DNA from: JBKPRX01 sp046734795
GTDB lineage: Bacteria; Actinomycetota; Thermoleophilia; Gaiellales; Gaiellaceae
Assembly: GCA_046734795.1 (NCBI GenBank)
Contig: JBKPRX010000182.1
Span: 1-36,168 of the forward strand
Reading direction: 5' to 3'
Length of the DNA: 36,168 bases
The notes beneath the pieces are model-generated. The model had not been told where the DNA came from, did not search any database, and saw only the letters and a program-made list of their open reading frames with translations. Every line of letters starts with the position of its first letter. Positions within the stretch are counted from its first letter, which is position 1. Positions 16,501 to 23,256 of the stretch are shown in pieces. The translations under genes were made by a program, and so were the position numbers.

Positions 16501-17148
16501 GACGCGATGGTTGTTCGAGTCGGCGATCAGGAATCCGCCGTCCGGCATCGCGACCGCGCCGCGCGGATTGTTGATCGAAGCCGCGGTGGCGGGTCCGCCA
16601 TCGCCGCTGTACCCCGCGACGCCGTTCCCAGCGACCGTCGTGACCGTGCCTGTCGGAGAGACACGACGGATCCTGTTGTTGACGTTGTCCGCGATGATGA
16701 CGCTGCCGTCCGTCATCAGCGAAACGGAATGCGGGAGGTTGAACTGGGCGCTCGTCGCGGCGCCGCCGTCCCCGCCGTAGCCGGCCGTGCCGTCGCCGGC
16801 GAACCTCGTGATCGTGCCGTCCGGCCAAACGCGCCTGACGTCGTTTTGGAAAGGCTCCACAAAGAGATAGCCGCCGTCTGGAAGCGGCGCGATGCTCCGG
16901 GGACGGTCGATGGTGGCGTCGATTGCAGGGCCGCCGTCGCCGGATTGGCCACTCGCTCCGTTCCCTGCGACCGTGAAGATCGGAGCGGGAAGCTGATCAG
17001 CCGTTGCCGCGCTTCCGACAACCAGGACCGCGAACGCAACGACGAGGACAGCTGCGATCGCGCGCGGCGAGCGCAGCACCGTTCGAGCCACGGTCGATCT
17101 TCGCATCCGAGGCCGTTCTTGCGCAGGCGAAGCCGCTGTCCGCAGCAC
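13573..17148 (-). CDS. Large secreted multidomain protein: NHL propeller, Ig-like repeats, LamG, DNRLRE-like domain
   Basis: The protein has 1191 residues. A hydrophobic signal segment lies at about 29-50 (IAAVLVVAFAVLVVGSAATA). Six NHL-type repeats of about 56 residues follow (57-392), each with TVAGNGxxGxSGDGGPA, then DGGFLIAD and NxRIRRV, enough for one six-bladed propeller. Three Ig-like repeats (about 400-680) carry PTINGTxxxGQTL, W and YQWRRC. A LamG/concanavalin-like domain (686-890; AYWRFDDSG to LDDASFYTN) may bind glycan. A fourth Ig-like repeat (about 909-1000) and a DNRLRE-like beta domain (1005-1191; ALVRFDTSSLPDGATVTGV) finish it. No LPXTG or C-terminal membrane anchor is present. 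GTG at 17148 follows a TAGTCT box by 6 nt; ATG at 17106 is the alternative. The last quarter has different codon usage from the rest. A surface adhesin or matrix role is inferred. Confidence 0.88.
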   Translation of the reverse strand: MLRTAASPAQERPRMRRSTVARTVLRSPRAIAAVLVVAFAVLVVGSAATADQLPAPIFTVAGNGASGQSGDGGPAIDATIDRPRSIAPLPDGGYLFVEPFQNDVRRVWPDGTITRFAGDGTAGYGGDGGAATSAQFNLPHSVSLMTDGSVIIADNVNNRIRRVSPTGTVTTVAGNGVAGYSGDGGPATAASINNPRGAVAMPDGGFLIADSNNHRVRRVSASGTITTVAGTGVQGFSGDGGPATQAQLNIAFGVAVMADGGFLIVDVGNQRIRRVSPTGTITTVAGNGIAGYTGDGGPATAAELNNPHNVWPTADGGFLIADASNTSIRRVAADGTITTVVGNGTSGFSGDGGPATLAQVSFPKAVVELPSGALLVADTSNNRIRYVGQPVAPTSMSPPTVNGTPQSGATLTASTGRWNATPPPSYAYQWRRCNASGTTCGDIGGATASTYVATGSDVGSTLRVVVTATNAAGSAASTSAATSTVQSAPQPPANTAPPTINGTPAQGQTLTATPGTWTGTQPIAYGYQWRRCDSSGGSCADIAGATSSSYTVVPADAGASFVVAVTATNSVGTASASSAATAVVPGAAPQPPVNSSAPTISGTASPGQTLTADPGTWSGTTPITYAYQWRRCTSAGIACVDLAGATAKTYTVQSSDAGSSLQVRVTASNAAGETGYAAAVRSNGPRAYWRFDDSGNTLVDDRGFANGTYINSPTRLAASLLAGDDDSAVAFNGTSQYADVPANAAWTPTRFSIEVVVRPSKLPANATLWSTIGAGFTGWWLNTGPSGEARLFIGDGTAWRSQASATILNAGATYDVVGTYDGANARLYVNGALVATGPTTTMNGNVGSSPMRFGAYSTGPGQYWPGVLDDASFYTNVLTGTQVQAHYQALITAGPSADSAPVTVGNAPPSNTAVPSVSGQAVVGQSLSADPGSWSGSQPIGFAYQWRRCDSSGAGCVDVGGATGQSYVVASGDVGSTLRVRVTGSNSVGSSSADSAATAVVSAAQQSATFAVVAGADDGDVSVRAASSAGYPPSGSPAANSAGSVFTAGKRLAFSNFQVLTALVRFDTSSLPDGATVTGVSLRLGVNAKADGDGRSLVAEWYDPSSWPIDAGDSTFAVGSSALSVPVGSVATGQVVSFALAGPGSVSKTGYTALRVGISGGQPAADNYVQFASSESTGLAGPQLVVTYTTP
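13665..14424 (-). other. Segment of distinct codon usage within the large secreted gene
   Basis: In this stretch nearly all coding-strand codons end in G or T (GTG, GCG, TCG, GGG, GGT, GTT, TTG), while the flanks use many C-ending codons. The plus strand is correspondingly rich in C and A and poor in G. It covers the fourth Ig-like repeat and most of the DNRLRE-like domain, and it begins sharply at the linker APPSNTAVPS. This suggests a module acquired by recombination from another source. Edges are judged by eye, to about 20 bp. Confidence 0.7.
14425..15960 (-). repeat. Ig-like repeats and LamG region of the secreted protein
   Basis: Three tandem repeats of about 90 codons share the pattern PT(V/I)xGTxxxGxTL, a W-containing strand, YQWRRC, and a second cysteine about 7 residues later. 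They differ at many synonymous sites, so they are old duplications. The LamG domain interrupts the series before the fourth, compositionally distinct copy. Confidence 0.65.
15985..16980 (-). repeat. Six NHL-type repeats (beta-propeller)
   Basis: Six coding repeats of about 168 bp. The shared core is TTVAGNG then SGDGGPAT, DGGFLIAD and RIRRVSxxGT. The first repeat is the most diverged. They are protein repeats, not a CRISPR array. Confidence 0.8.
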
Positions 17149-17154
17149 GAATGG

Positions 17155-17160
17155 AGACTA
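17155..17160 (-). promoter_or_regulatory. Putative -10 box (TAGTCT) of the large secreted protein gene
   Basis: Minus-strand TAGTCT ends 6 nt before GTG at 17148, the same spacing as at 3731 and 1292. It supports the upstream GTG as start and a leaderless message. Confidence 0.5.
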
Positions 17161-17249
17161 CGGCGGAGGCGCTCCGGCGGCAACCGGCGAACGAACAGGG
17201 CGGCCGGGTTGCGTCCCCAGACGAACCCCGGCTCTGCCTCGCCAAACGG

Positions 17250-17990
17250 TTAGGGCCGAACGAATCTCCAATCGACGTCCTCGTGCGCAGCGAGTACGAC
17301 CAAACCTGCGTCTGTACAACGTCGCGCCAGCTCCGGCTCGACCGTTCTGAGCTCGGCCGCGGTATGCGCCGCATCGCCGACGAAGAGGTATCCGCGATCG
17401 TCGTCCCGCGCGAGCAGGCCGATGTGCGTCGGCGTGTGGCCCGGCAGCGGCACGAGCAACAACGTCCCATCGCCGGCGAGATCGTGGCTCGCGGCGAATC
17501 CGTCGACCGGCGGTCCGTCGAGGTCGACGAGGTGCGGCTCCAACTCACGCGGCCAACGGTCCGGGAGGTAGCCGCGCACCTTGCCCCGCCAGCCCTGCGC
17601 GCGCTCCCACTCGGCTCGCGCGACGACGACCTCGGCGCCGGAGAGTCCGTGCAGCCCGCCTGCGTGGTCTGTATGAAGATGCGTGAGCACGACCCAGCGG
17701 ATGGACCTCGGATCGATGCCGTCTTCCGCGAGTTGCGCGGCGATCTCATCCGAGGAATCGAGCTCGAACCGAGAGAGCCGCATGAACGGATGCCACCACG
17801 GGAAGTACCCGCGCGTCGTGGCCGCCGCTTCCTGACCTGCATCGACGAGACAGAGACCCGCCGGATGCTCGATCAGGAAGACGTTGACCGGCAGCGTCTG
17901 CTCGCTCCAGTCGTCGACGACATAGCGGCGAGCCCCACGAGCGCCACGCTTCGACCGGACACGGCCGGTCGAGTAGCACCGAATTCGCAT
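17250..17990 (-). CDS. Metallo-beta-lactamase-fold hydrolase, AHL-lactonase-like
   Basis: The protein has 246 residues. HLHTDH (104-109) is the dinuclear metal motif HxHxDH; H185 (PGHTPTH), D206 (VGDAAH) and H236 (LAAHEDVD) complete the expected ligand set. NVFLIEHPAGLCLVDAGQ (36-53) is the usual fold entry. The layout and length resemble N-acyl homoserine lactonases and related lactone hydrolases, but the substrate pocket cannot be judged. No signal peptide is present, so it is cytosolic. It lies upstream of the large secreted protein on the same strand, 101 bp apart, and that gene has its own promoter-like box. It is divergent from the GT-C gene at 18121. A quorum-signal or general lactone role is possible but unproven. 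Confidence 0.85.
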   Translation of the reverse strand: MRIRCYSTGRVRSKRGARGARRYVVDDWSEQTLPVNVFLIEHPAGLCLVDAGQEAAATTRGYFPWWHPFMRLSRFELDSSDEIAAQLAEDGIDPRSIRWVVLTHLHTDHAGGLHGLSGAEVVVARAEWERAQGWRGKVRGYLPDRWPRELEPHLVDLDGPPVDGFAASHDLAGDGTLLLVPLPGHTPTHIGLLARDDDRGYLFVGDAAHTAAELRTVEPELARRCTDAGLVVLAAHEDVDWRFVRP

Positions 17991-18108
17991 GCCTACGACC
18001 GCCGCCGTCGAGAACTCGATTGACGATTTCTTCGTCTCATGTCACTGATGACCCGAGCTTTCCGGGCCCTGTTCGAAGAGCTAGTACTTTGGCCGCAACG
18101 AACTCGAC

Positions 18109-18114
18109 CATAGT
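18109..18114 (+). promoter_or_regulatory. Putative -10 box (CATAGT) of the GT-C gene
   Basis: CATAGT ends 6 nt before ATG at 18121, with no Shine-Dalgarno between. A CTAG (18081-18084) lies 25 bp upstream of it. Confidence 0.42.
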
Positions 18115-18120
18115 GATCGT

Positions 18121-19773
18121 ATGAAGATGGATTCGGCGACGACGTCGGCAGACGGCGTTTCCGATCGCGCGACGCGGTCGGATCGCGCGGCCCGACTCGG
18201 AAAGGCGCTCGAACGTGCAGGCCTTTTCGTGTCGGCGCATGCGATCGTAGTGTGTCTCGCAATCGGGGTCCTGCTCCGGGTCGTTCGCTACCTGCATCCG
18301 CGGTCGCTCTGGCTCGACGAGTCGTACCTCACACTGAACCTGACGGACCGCTCGTACTCGGACCTCGTCGGCAAGCTCGACTTCAACCAGGGCGCGCCCG
18401 TCCTCTTCCTCTTCCTCGAGAAAGCAATGATCAGCGTGTTCGGCGACGGCGAATACGTCTTGCGCTTTCTTCCCTTCGTCGCCGGCGTCGTATCGCTCTT
18501 CCTCTTCCTTTCGGTTGCACGGTCGCTGCTCCAGCCGCGCGCCATCGTGCCGGCGCTTTTCCTTTTCGCGACACTCGAGCCGTTCGTCTACTACTCCGCC
18601 GAGGCGAAGCAGTACGGCTTCGACGTCCTCATCGGCTTGTTGCTCGTTCTCCTCGCGACGCGTGCACTGACGGCGGCTCCAAACGGGCGCACGCTGCTGC
18701 CGCTCGCGATTGCCGGCCTCGTCGCGCCCTGGCTCTCACACACGTCGGTGTTCTTCCTGGCCGGATTCGGAGTGGTCGCGGCCGTCTTGGCGTTGCGCTC
18801 GCGCGACGTCGTCTCGCTAGCACACCAGGGGATCGTCTACGCGGTCTGGCTCGTGAGCTTCGGGATCGAATACGCCGTCTCGATTCGCCACCTCCACCAG
18901 CTCGAGGTCACGCTGACGAGGAGCGGCGCCGGTTCGGCGCACAGCTCGAGCGTCGTCAAGGGCCTCTACACGATCTTCAGCGATCCGGGTCAGCTGCCGC
19001 GCACCATCGTCGGAATGACGGCGCTTCTCGCAGCAGCCGGCGCGGTGAACATCTGGCGGCGCCGGCCGGAGATGATCGGCATGATCGCCGCCACGTCGAC
19101 GCTCGCGGTCGTCGCCGGGCTTCAGCACAAGTACCCGATCGGCCAGCGGTTCATCCTCTTCCTGCTTCCGCTCGCGGTTCTCCTCGTCGCAGCCGGCGCG
19201 GTGGAGCTGGTCGAAGCCCTGCGGCGCCCGTTGTCGCTCATCGTCGCCGCAGTGATCGTGCTGCTCGTCTTCGCACCGGCGGGGGTAACCGCGGCGCGAC
19301 ATCTCGTTCGGCCGCCGAACGCCGAGCCGATGAAGCCGATGCTCGACTACCTGGCGACGAACTGGAAACGCGGTGACACGCTCTACCTGTTCCAGAATTC
19401 GCAGTACGCGTTCCGGTACTACCTGCGCTGTCACGACTGCAACGACTCGCGCCAGGCACGTGAACGAGCGCTGTGGCCGTTCAAGACGGCCCACGGAACG
19501 TCGCAGACGGCGCCCGCAATCGTCTCGCGAACCCCGGCGCTCGTCGTCGGCTCCGGGGGCGACGATCTTCTCCGCGCGTTCCAGAACGACCTTCCGAAGC
19601 TTCGCGGGCGCAAGCGCGTCTGGTTCCTCTTCACGCACTACTACCCGTTCGCGCCGAACAACTTCATCGAGCCGCTCAACCGAGTCGGGCAGCCGCTGGC
19701 AGGCGTGCAAAAGGGAGTCGCGCTGCTGTACCTCTACGACCTGAGCCGGCCGCCGAGCACGCCGACCCCATGA
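18121..19773 (+). CDS. GT-C fold membrane glycosyltransferase (GT39/ArnT-like)
   Basis: The 550-residue protein has an N-terminal cytosolic stretch of about 38 residues and then about 9-11 membrane helices up to residue 385, followed by a soluble C-terminal domain of about 150 residues. RSLWLDESYLTL (61-72) after the first helix carries the conserved acidic pair of GT-C enzymes, which take sugars from polyprenyl-phosphate carriers at the outer face of the membrane. YSAEAKQYGFDVL (about 160-172) is a conserved loop of this superfamily (PMT_2-like). The C-terminal part contains CHDCND and GGDD segments. It could glycosylate lipids, polysaccharide or exported proteins. The next gene overlaps its stop as ATGA. 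Family level is well supported; the acceptor is not. Confidence 0.85.
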   Translation: MKMDSATTSADGVSDRATRSDRAARLGKALERAGLFVSAHAIVVCLAIGVLLRVVRYLHPRSLWLDESYLTLNLTDRSYSDLVGKLDFNQGAPVLFLFLEKAMISVFGDGEYVLRFLPFVAGVVSLFLFLSVARSLLQPRAIVPALFLFATLEPFVYYSAEAKQYGFDVLIGLLLVLLATRALTAAPNGRTLLPLAIAGLVAPWLSHTSVFFLAGFGVVAAVLALRSRDVVSLAHQGIVYAVWLVSFGIEYAVSIRHLHQLEVTLTRSGAGSAHSSSVVKGLYTIFSDPGQLPRTIVGMTALLAAAGAVNIWRRRPEMIGMIAATSTLAVVAGLQHKYPIGQRFILFLLPLAVLLVAAGAVELVEALRRPLSLIVAAVIVLLVFAPAGVTAARHLVRPPNAEPMKPMLDYLATNWKRGDTLYLFQNSQYAFRYYLRCHDCNDSRQARERALWPFKTAHGTSQTAPAIVSRTPALVVGSGGDDLLRAFQNDLPKLRGRKRVWFLFTHYYPFAPNNFIEPLNRVGQPLAGVQKGVALLYLYDLSRPPSTPTP

Positions 19774-20780
19774 CCGGCAACAACGCGAATGTCGACGTCG
19801 GCATGCCGGCGTACAAGCGACCCGACTACATCGTCGAGGCGATCGAGTCGGTGCTCGCGCAGACGTTCGAGTCGTGGACGATGACGATCTCCGAAGACGG
19901 CGTCGCCTCCAGCACGATCTACGAGCTCGTCGAGCCGTATCTCTCGGACACGCGGATCCGGTACGTCGGCCGGCCCGAGCGGCAAGGGCAGTCGGCGAAC
20001 TGGAACTGGCTCGTCCGAGCGGGCGAAGCTCCGTACGTTGCGCTCCTCCACGACGACGACCGCTGGGCGCCGGAGTTCCTCGAACGCCGCGTCGCGTTCT
20101 TCGAGGCTCACCCGGAATGCGGCGTCGTCTTCTCGAGGACACGGGAGATCGACGAAAGCGGACGCACGATCGGCCACCGCGGCTACGGCTTCGCCGAGGG
20201 CGTGATCCCACCGGATGACCTCCTCCGCAAGCTCGTCTACCGAAACGCGATCGGACACCCGTCGTCGGTGGTCGTGCGGCGAAGCGCATACGAGCAAGCG
20301 AAGGCGGAGTTCCGCAAGGTGATCTACGAGGACTACGACGTGTGGTTCCGCCTTGCGCTGCACGTCCCGTTCGGCTTCCTCGACGTGTGCGACGCCGACT
20401 ACCGCGTGCACCTCGACTCGATGACGTTCGAGGAGCAAGACGTCCGGAAGCGGTACCTCGAGCTGATGGAAGAACTCGTCGCAGCAGCACAGCGCGAGCG
20501 GCCCGGCGTCCTCAGCTGGCGGCAGGAGCGACAGCCTCGTTCCGAGCTCGCGCTCGCGATCGCTCTCGACGAGCTCCAGGCCGGGCGGCGGCGCGATGCG
20601 GCTCGGTACGTCTTGCGCGCCGTCCGGACTTATCCGCCGGCGGTCGCCGATCGCCGGACGCTCGCGTGGGCGGTCGCGACTCCGCTCGGTCAGACCGGCC
20701 GCAACCTCGTCGCGTCGAGCCGTTCTCGTGCAAGAGCGACCCGGTCGGCCTCACGCCCCGAGGACGCGGCAGGAACCTAG
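19770..20780 (+). CDS. Glycosyltransferase family 2
   Basis: The protein has 336 residues from ATG at 19770, overlapping the preceding stop as ATGA. VDVGMPAYKRPDYIVEAIES (8-27) opens the GT-A domain, ISEDGVASS replaces the usual 'DDxS', and VALLHDDDRWAPEFLE (90-105) holds the DDD metal site. IYEDYDVWFRLALH near residue 188 is the ED-type catalytic region. The N-terminus lacks a membrane segment; the C-terminus is basic (SSRSRARATRSASRP). It is paired with the GT-C gene, so it may make its lipid-linked donor or act on the same glycan. Its stop shares the CTAG at 20777-20780 with the convergent methyltransferase. Confidence 0.9.
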   Translation: MTGNNANVDVGMPAYKRPDYIVEAIESVLAQTFESWTMTISEDGVASSTIYELVEPYLSDTRIRYVGRPERQGQSANWNWLVRAGEAPYVALLHDDDRWAPEFLERRVAFFEAHPECGVVFSRTREIDESGRTIGHRGYGFAEGVIPPDDLLRKLVYRNAIGHPSSVVVRRSAYEQAKAEFRKVIYEDYDVWFRLALHVPFGFLDVCDADYRVHLDSMTFEEQDVRKRYLELMEELVAAAQRERPGVLSWRQERQPRSELALAIALDELQAGRRRDAARYVLRAVRTYPPAVADRRTLAWAVATPLGQTGRNLVASSRSRARATRSASRPEDAAGT

Positions 20781-21502
20781 AGTCGCCGTTCGAGCGCGCG
20801 CCGAAACGCGCCCGGAAGCGAGTGCAAGTGCGCGCGCAGGCTGATCTCCTCGGCCCAGAGGTCAGTGTGGACGCGCTTCCAAAGATCCGGATGGACGAGG
20901 TCGCGAATCTCGTTGTCGCCGTGAGGCGCCGGCGTGGCTGCGGCGACGGCGACGAATAGGTTCTGCCGGTACCAGAACGCGATCCGCCCGTCGTTCCAGA
21001 TCCGCGCGCGGAGCGCGTCGACAGGCTGATGCCCAGCAGCGACGAACTCTGCAGCCCAGTACGACTGCCAGCGCTCATTCGGATGCTTGGGGGTGCCGGG
21101 AGGCGTCTGGCCGGGAATCGCACCCGAGAAGAGCACCACGTCGGCGAGCGCGCACAGCTCGCGCACGAGCTCCGGTCCGCGCGCCGGCGGAAGGTGCTCG
21201 ACGACCTCCATGCAGATTGCGAGGTCGAATTGACGATCAAGCCGAATCGGCTCGCGCAAGTCGTGACGAAGGAACCGATCGGGCGGGATCACGAGCTCGT
21301 CGCCGCCGGCGTCGTCGACGCCGAAGACGTCCTCCACCCCAAGGTCGAGCGCGCCTCGTAGCCACATGCCCGTCCCACAGCCGATGTCGACGATCGACTC
21401 AGGCGAGAAGAGCTCGATGACGATCGGCAGGAGTGCCTCGGCGCTGCGCGCAGCCGTGGTGCGCTGCCACCGGAAGTACTCGGTGTCGTACAACCCCCCC
21501 AT
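20777..21502 (-). CDS. SAM-dependent methyltransferase
   Basis: The protein has 241 residues. YDTEYFRWQRTTAARSAEAL is followed by SIVDIGCGTGMWLRGALDLG (36-55), the SAM-binding motif I. VFGVDDAGGDEL is motif II, and FDLAICMEVVEHLPP is the post-I region. PPGTPKHPNERWQSYWAAEF resembles methyltransferases near glycosyltransferase clusters. It is the third gene of a minus-strand unit after the aminotransferase and acetyltransferase; the gap to the acetyltransferase is 15 bp. ATG at 21502 is the only reasonable start before the motif. Possibly it methylates the amino sugar made by its neighbours; that is inference. Confidence 0.84.
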   Translation of the reverse strand: MGGLYDTEYFRWQRTTAARSAEALLPIVIELFSPESIVDIGCGTGMWLRGALDLGVEDVFGVDDAGGDELVIPPDRFLRHDLREPIRLDRQFDLAICMEVVEHLPPARGPELVRELCALADVVLFSGAIPGQTPPGTPKHPNERWQSYWAAEFVAAGHQPVDALRARIWNDGRIAFWYRQNLFVAVAAATPAPHGDNEIRDLVHPDLWKRVHTDLWAEEISLRAHLHSLPGAFRRALERRL

Positions 21503-21517
21503 CCTGCTGCTTGGAGC

Positions 21518-22024
21518 TTACGACGAGACGCGACCGCCCGTCGCCATTTCGCGGGCCGGCACTCCGGCGACGACCGCCTCCGGCTCGACGTCCTTCGTCA
21601 CGACCGCGCCCGCTCCGACGAGCGCCCCTGCTCCGATTCGCACGCCGCCGAGCACGACCGCACCGGACCCGACACTCGCGCCCCGCTCGACAACGGTGCG
21701 CAGGAGCCTCCAGTCATCGTCGGTCTGGAGCGCTCCGTCGGCTGCCGTCGCGCGAGGTGACTTGTCGTTGACGAACATCACACCGTGGCCGATGAAGACC
21801 TCGTCTTCGATCTCGACGCCGTCGCAGATGAACGTGTGACTCTGAATCTTGCAGCGCGCGCCGACGACCGCCCCGCGTTGAATCTCGACGAACGGTCCGA
21901 TGCGGGTGCCGTCGCCGATCCGGCAGCCGTAGAGGTTCGTGAACGACTGCACGATCACCTCGTCTCCGAACGAGACGTCATTGAGCAGTCGGTGGGGCGC
22001 GTCGTTCGCGGGCGCGTCAGCCAT
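21518..22024 (-). CDS. Hexapeptide-repeat sugar acyltransferase (WbpD/FdtC-like)
   Basis: The protein has 168 residues. It consists of left-handed beta-helix hexapeptides (VIVQSFTNLYGCRIGDGTRI; GAVVGARCKIQSHTFI; ASVGSGAVVLGGVRIGAGAL), with KIQSHTFICDGVEIEDEVFI at the usual catalytic-histidine region and a loop (FVNDKSPRATAADG) matching the 'FTNxxxPRA' segment of nucleotide-sugar N-acetyltransferases. These use acetyl-CoA to acetylate 3-amino or 4-amino sugars on UDP or dTDP. ATG at 22024 overlaps the aminotransferase gene by 8 bp; an upstream start in that frame lies inside the aminotransferase. Aminotransferase plus acetyltransferase is the standard pair for N-acetylated amino sugars (WbpE/WbpD, FdtB/FdtC). 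Confidence 0.9.
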   Translation of the reverse strand: MADAPANDAPHRLLNDVSFGDEVIVQSFTNLYGCRIGDGTRIGPFVEIQRGAVVGARCKIQSHTFICDGVEIEDEVFIGHGVMFVNDKSPRATAADGALQTDDDWRLLRTVVERGASVGSGAVVLGGVRIGAGALVGAGAVVTKDVEPEAVVAGVPAREMATGGRVSS

Positions 22025-23153
22025 CGAAGTACGCGGCAGTCGCATCGACGACCGCCTCGAGCTGCGCTTCCGAGATGCCCGGGAAGATCGGCAGCGAGAG
22101 AACCTCGGACGCGAGGCGCTCCGACACCGGGAAGGATCCTTGGCCGAAGCCGAGGTGCGCACACGCGCGCGTCAGATGGATCGGCTCGGGATAGTGACGG
22201 CCGCTCCCGATTCCGCGCTCGCGCAAGAACTCGGCGAGCGACTCCGGAGCTGCCGTCCGCACGACGTACAAGTGCCACACCGGCTCGCTCGCCGGCGCAA
22301 CTACCGGAAGCCGCAGGTCGCCGACGTCTGCAAGCGCGTCGCCGTAGTAGCTCGCCGCGGCGCGCCGCTCGTCGTTCCACTCATCGAGCAGCGGAAGCTT
22401 CCGGAGCAAGACGAGCGCCTGGATCGTGTCGAGCCGCGCCGTGTAACCCTCGCGCTCGTGCTCGTACTTCCGCTTTTGACCGTGCTCGCGGAGTGAGCGA
22501 ACGGTCTCGGCGAGCTCGCGGTCGTTCGTGACGAGCGCACCCGCGTCGCCCATCGCGCCGAGGTTCTTGCCCGGATAGAAGCTGAACGCCGCCGCGGTTC
22601 CGACCGTGCCCGCGCGCACGCCGTCGCGCGTTGCGCCGTGGGCCTGGCAGGCGTCTTCGACGAGCGCGACGCCGTGACGCTCTCCAAGAGCGCGCAGCTT
22701 CGTGACGTTCGCGAGCTGGCCGTAGAGATGCACCGGAACGATCGCGCGCGTCCGCGCTGTCACAGCTGCTGCCGCCGCGTCGACGTCGATGTTGTAGTCG
22801 TCTTCGCGCGCATCGACGAGTACCGGCACTCCGCCGGCCTGCGTGACTGCCTCGATCGTGGCGATGAACGTGTTCGCCGGCACGATCACCTCGTCGCCGG
22901 GCTCGAGCCCAAGCGTGATCAGCGCGAGCCGAAGGGCGTCGAGGCCGCTGGCAAGACCGACGCACTCGGTTGTTCCGCAGTAGTCGGCGAAGGATTCCTC
23001 GAACTCGCGCACGGCCGGACCATTCGTGTATGCGTTCGAGTCGATCAGGTCGGCGATGTCCGCGAGGACTTGAGCTTTCAGCCCGTCGTGTACGTGGCCG
23101 AGCTCGAGAAACCCGACCGCGGTGCCATCCTTGAGGAGGTCGTCGGTCGGCAC
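22017..23153 (-). CDS. DegT/DnrJ/EryC1/StrS family sugar aminotransferase
   Basis: The protein has 378 residues. VPANTFIATIEAV (91-103) is the PLP-phosphate region, VEDACQAHGA (165-174) holds the aspartate to the PLP nitrogen, and FSFYPGKNLGAMGDAGA (190-206) carries the Schiff-base lysine K196. The full length is normal for sugar aminotransferases acting on UDP- or dTDP-keto-sugars. GTG at 23153 is supported by a TAAGCT box 7 nt upstream (leaderless). The acetyltransferase overlaps its end, so the product amine is probably acetylated at once. The other aminotransferase (1438-2544) is a clear paralogue (FSFYPTKNLGALGD). Which position of which sugar is aminated cannot be read. Confidence 0.92.
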   Translation of the reverse strand: MPTDDLLKDGTAVGFLELGHVHDGLKAQVLADIADLIDSNAYTNGPAVREFEESFADYCGTTECVGLASGLDALRLALITLGLEPGDEVIVPANTFIATIEAVTQAGGVPVLVDAREDDYNIDVDAAAAAVTARTRAIVPVHLYGQLANVTKLRALGERHGVALVEDACQAHGATRDGVRAGTVGTAAAFSFYPGKNLGAMGDAGALVTNDRELAETVRSLREHGQKRKYEHEREGYTARLDTIQALVLLRKLPLLDEWNDERRAAASYYGDALADVGDLRLPVVAPASEPVWHLYVVRTAAPESLAEFLRERGIGSGRHYPEPIHLTRACAHLGFGQGSFPVSERLASEVLSLPIFPGISEAQLEAVVDATAAYFDG

Positions 23154-23160
23154 AAATCGC

Positions 23161-23166
23161 AGCTTA
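23161..23166 (-). promoter_or_regulatory. Putative -10 box (TAAGCT) of the aminotransferase operon
   Basis: Minus-strand TAAGCT ends 7 nt before GTG at 23153, consistent with a leaderless mRNA. Confidence 0.45.
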
Positions 23167-23201
23167 GTGGCGCCCGACTTCCTGCCCAGTGGAGGCGCGC
23201 A

Positions 23202-23210
23202 AAACTAGCC
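23202..23210 (-). promoter_or_regulatory. CGGCTAG motif at the centre of a divergent promoter region
   Basis: Minus strand reads CGGCTAGTT, with CTAG at 23205-23208. It lies about 35-45 bp from the -10 boxes of both divergent operons, like the copy at 3681. Confidence 0.35.
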
Positions 23211-23242
23211 GTTCGCGCAGGAGCCCTCCGTCGAGCCGAGCC

Positions 23243-23248
23243 TACAAT
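23243..23248 (+). promoter_or_regulatory. Putative -10 box (TACAAT) of the GT4 operon
   Basis: TACAAT is one base from TATAAT and ends 8 nt before GTG at 23257. The flank CCTACAATCGAACG resembles CCTAGACTTCGAACG before the gene at 3731. Confidence 0.55.
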
Positions 23249-23256
23249 CGAACGCG

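Noticed and set aside
15985..16980. Regular repeats of about 168 bp that could be mistaken for a CRISPR array or minisatellite
   Set aside because: They keep frame and encode NHL repeats with diverged synonymous sites; no spacer structure.
15265..17253. A 662-residue plus-strand frame opposite the NHL repeats
   Set aside because: Arg/Asp/Val-rich antisense artefact of a repeat-coding region.
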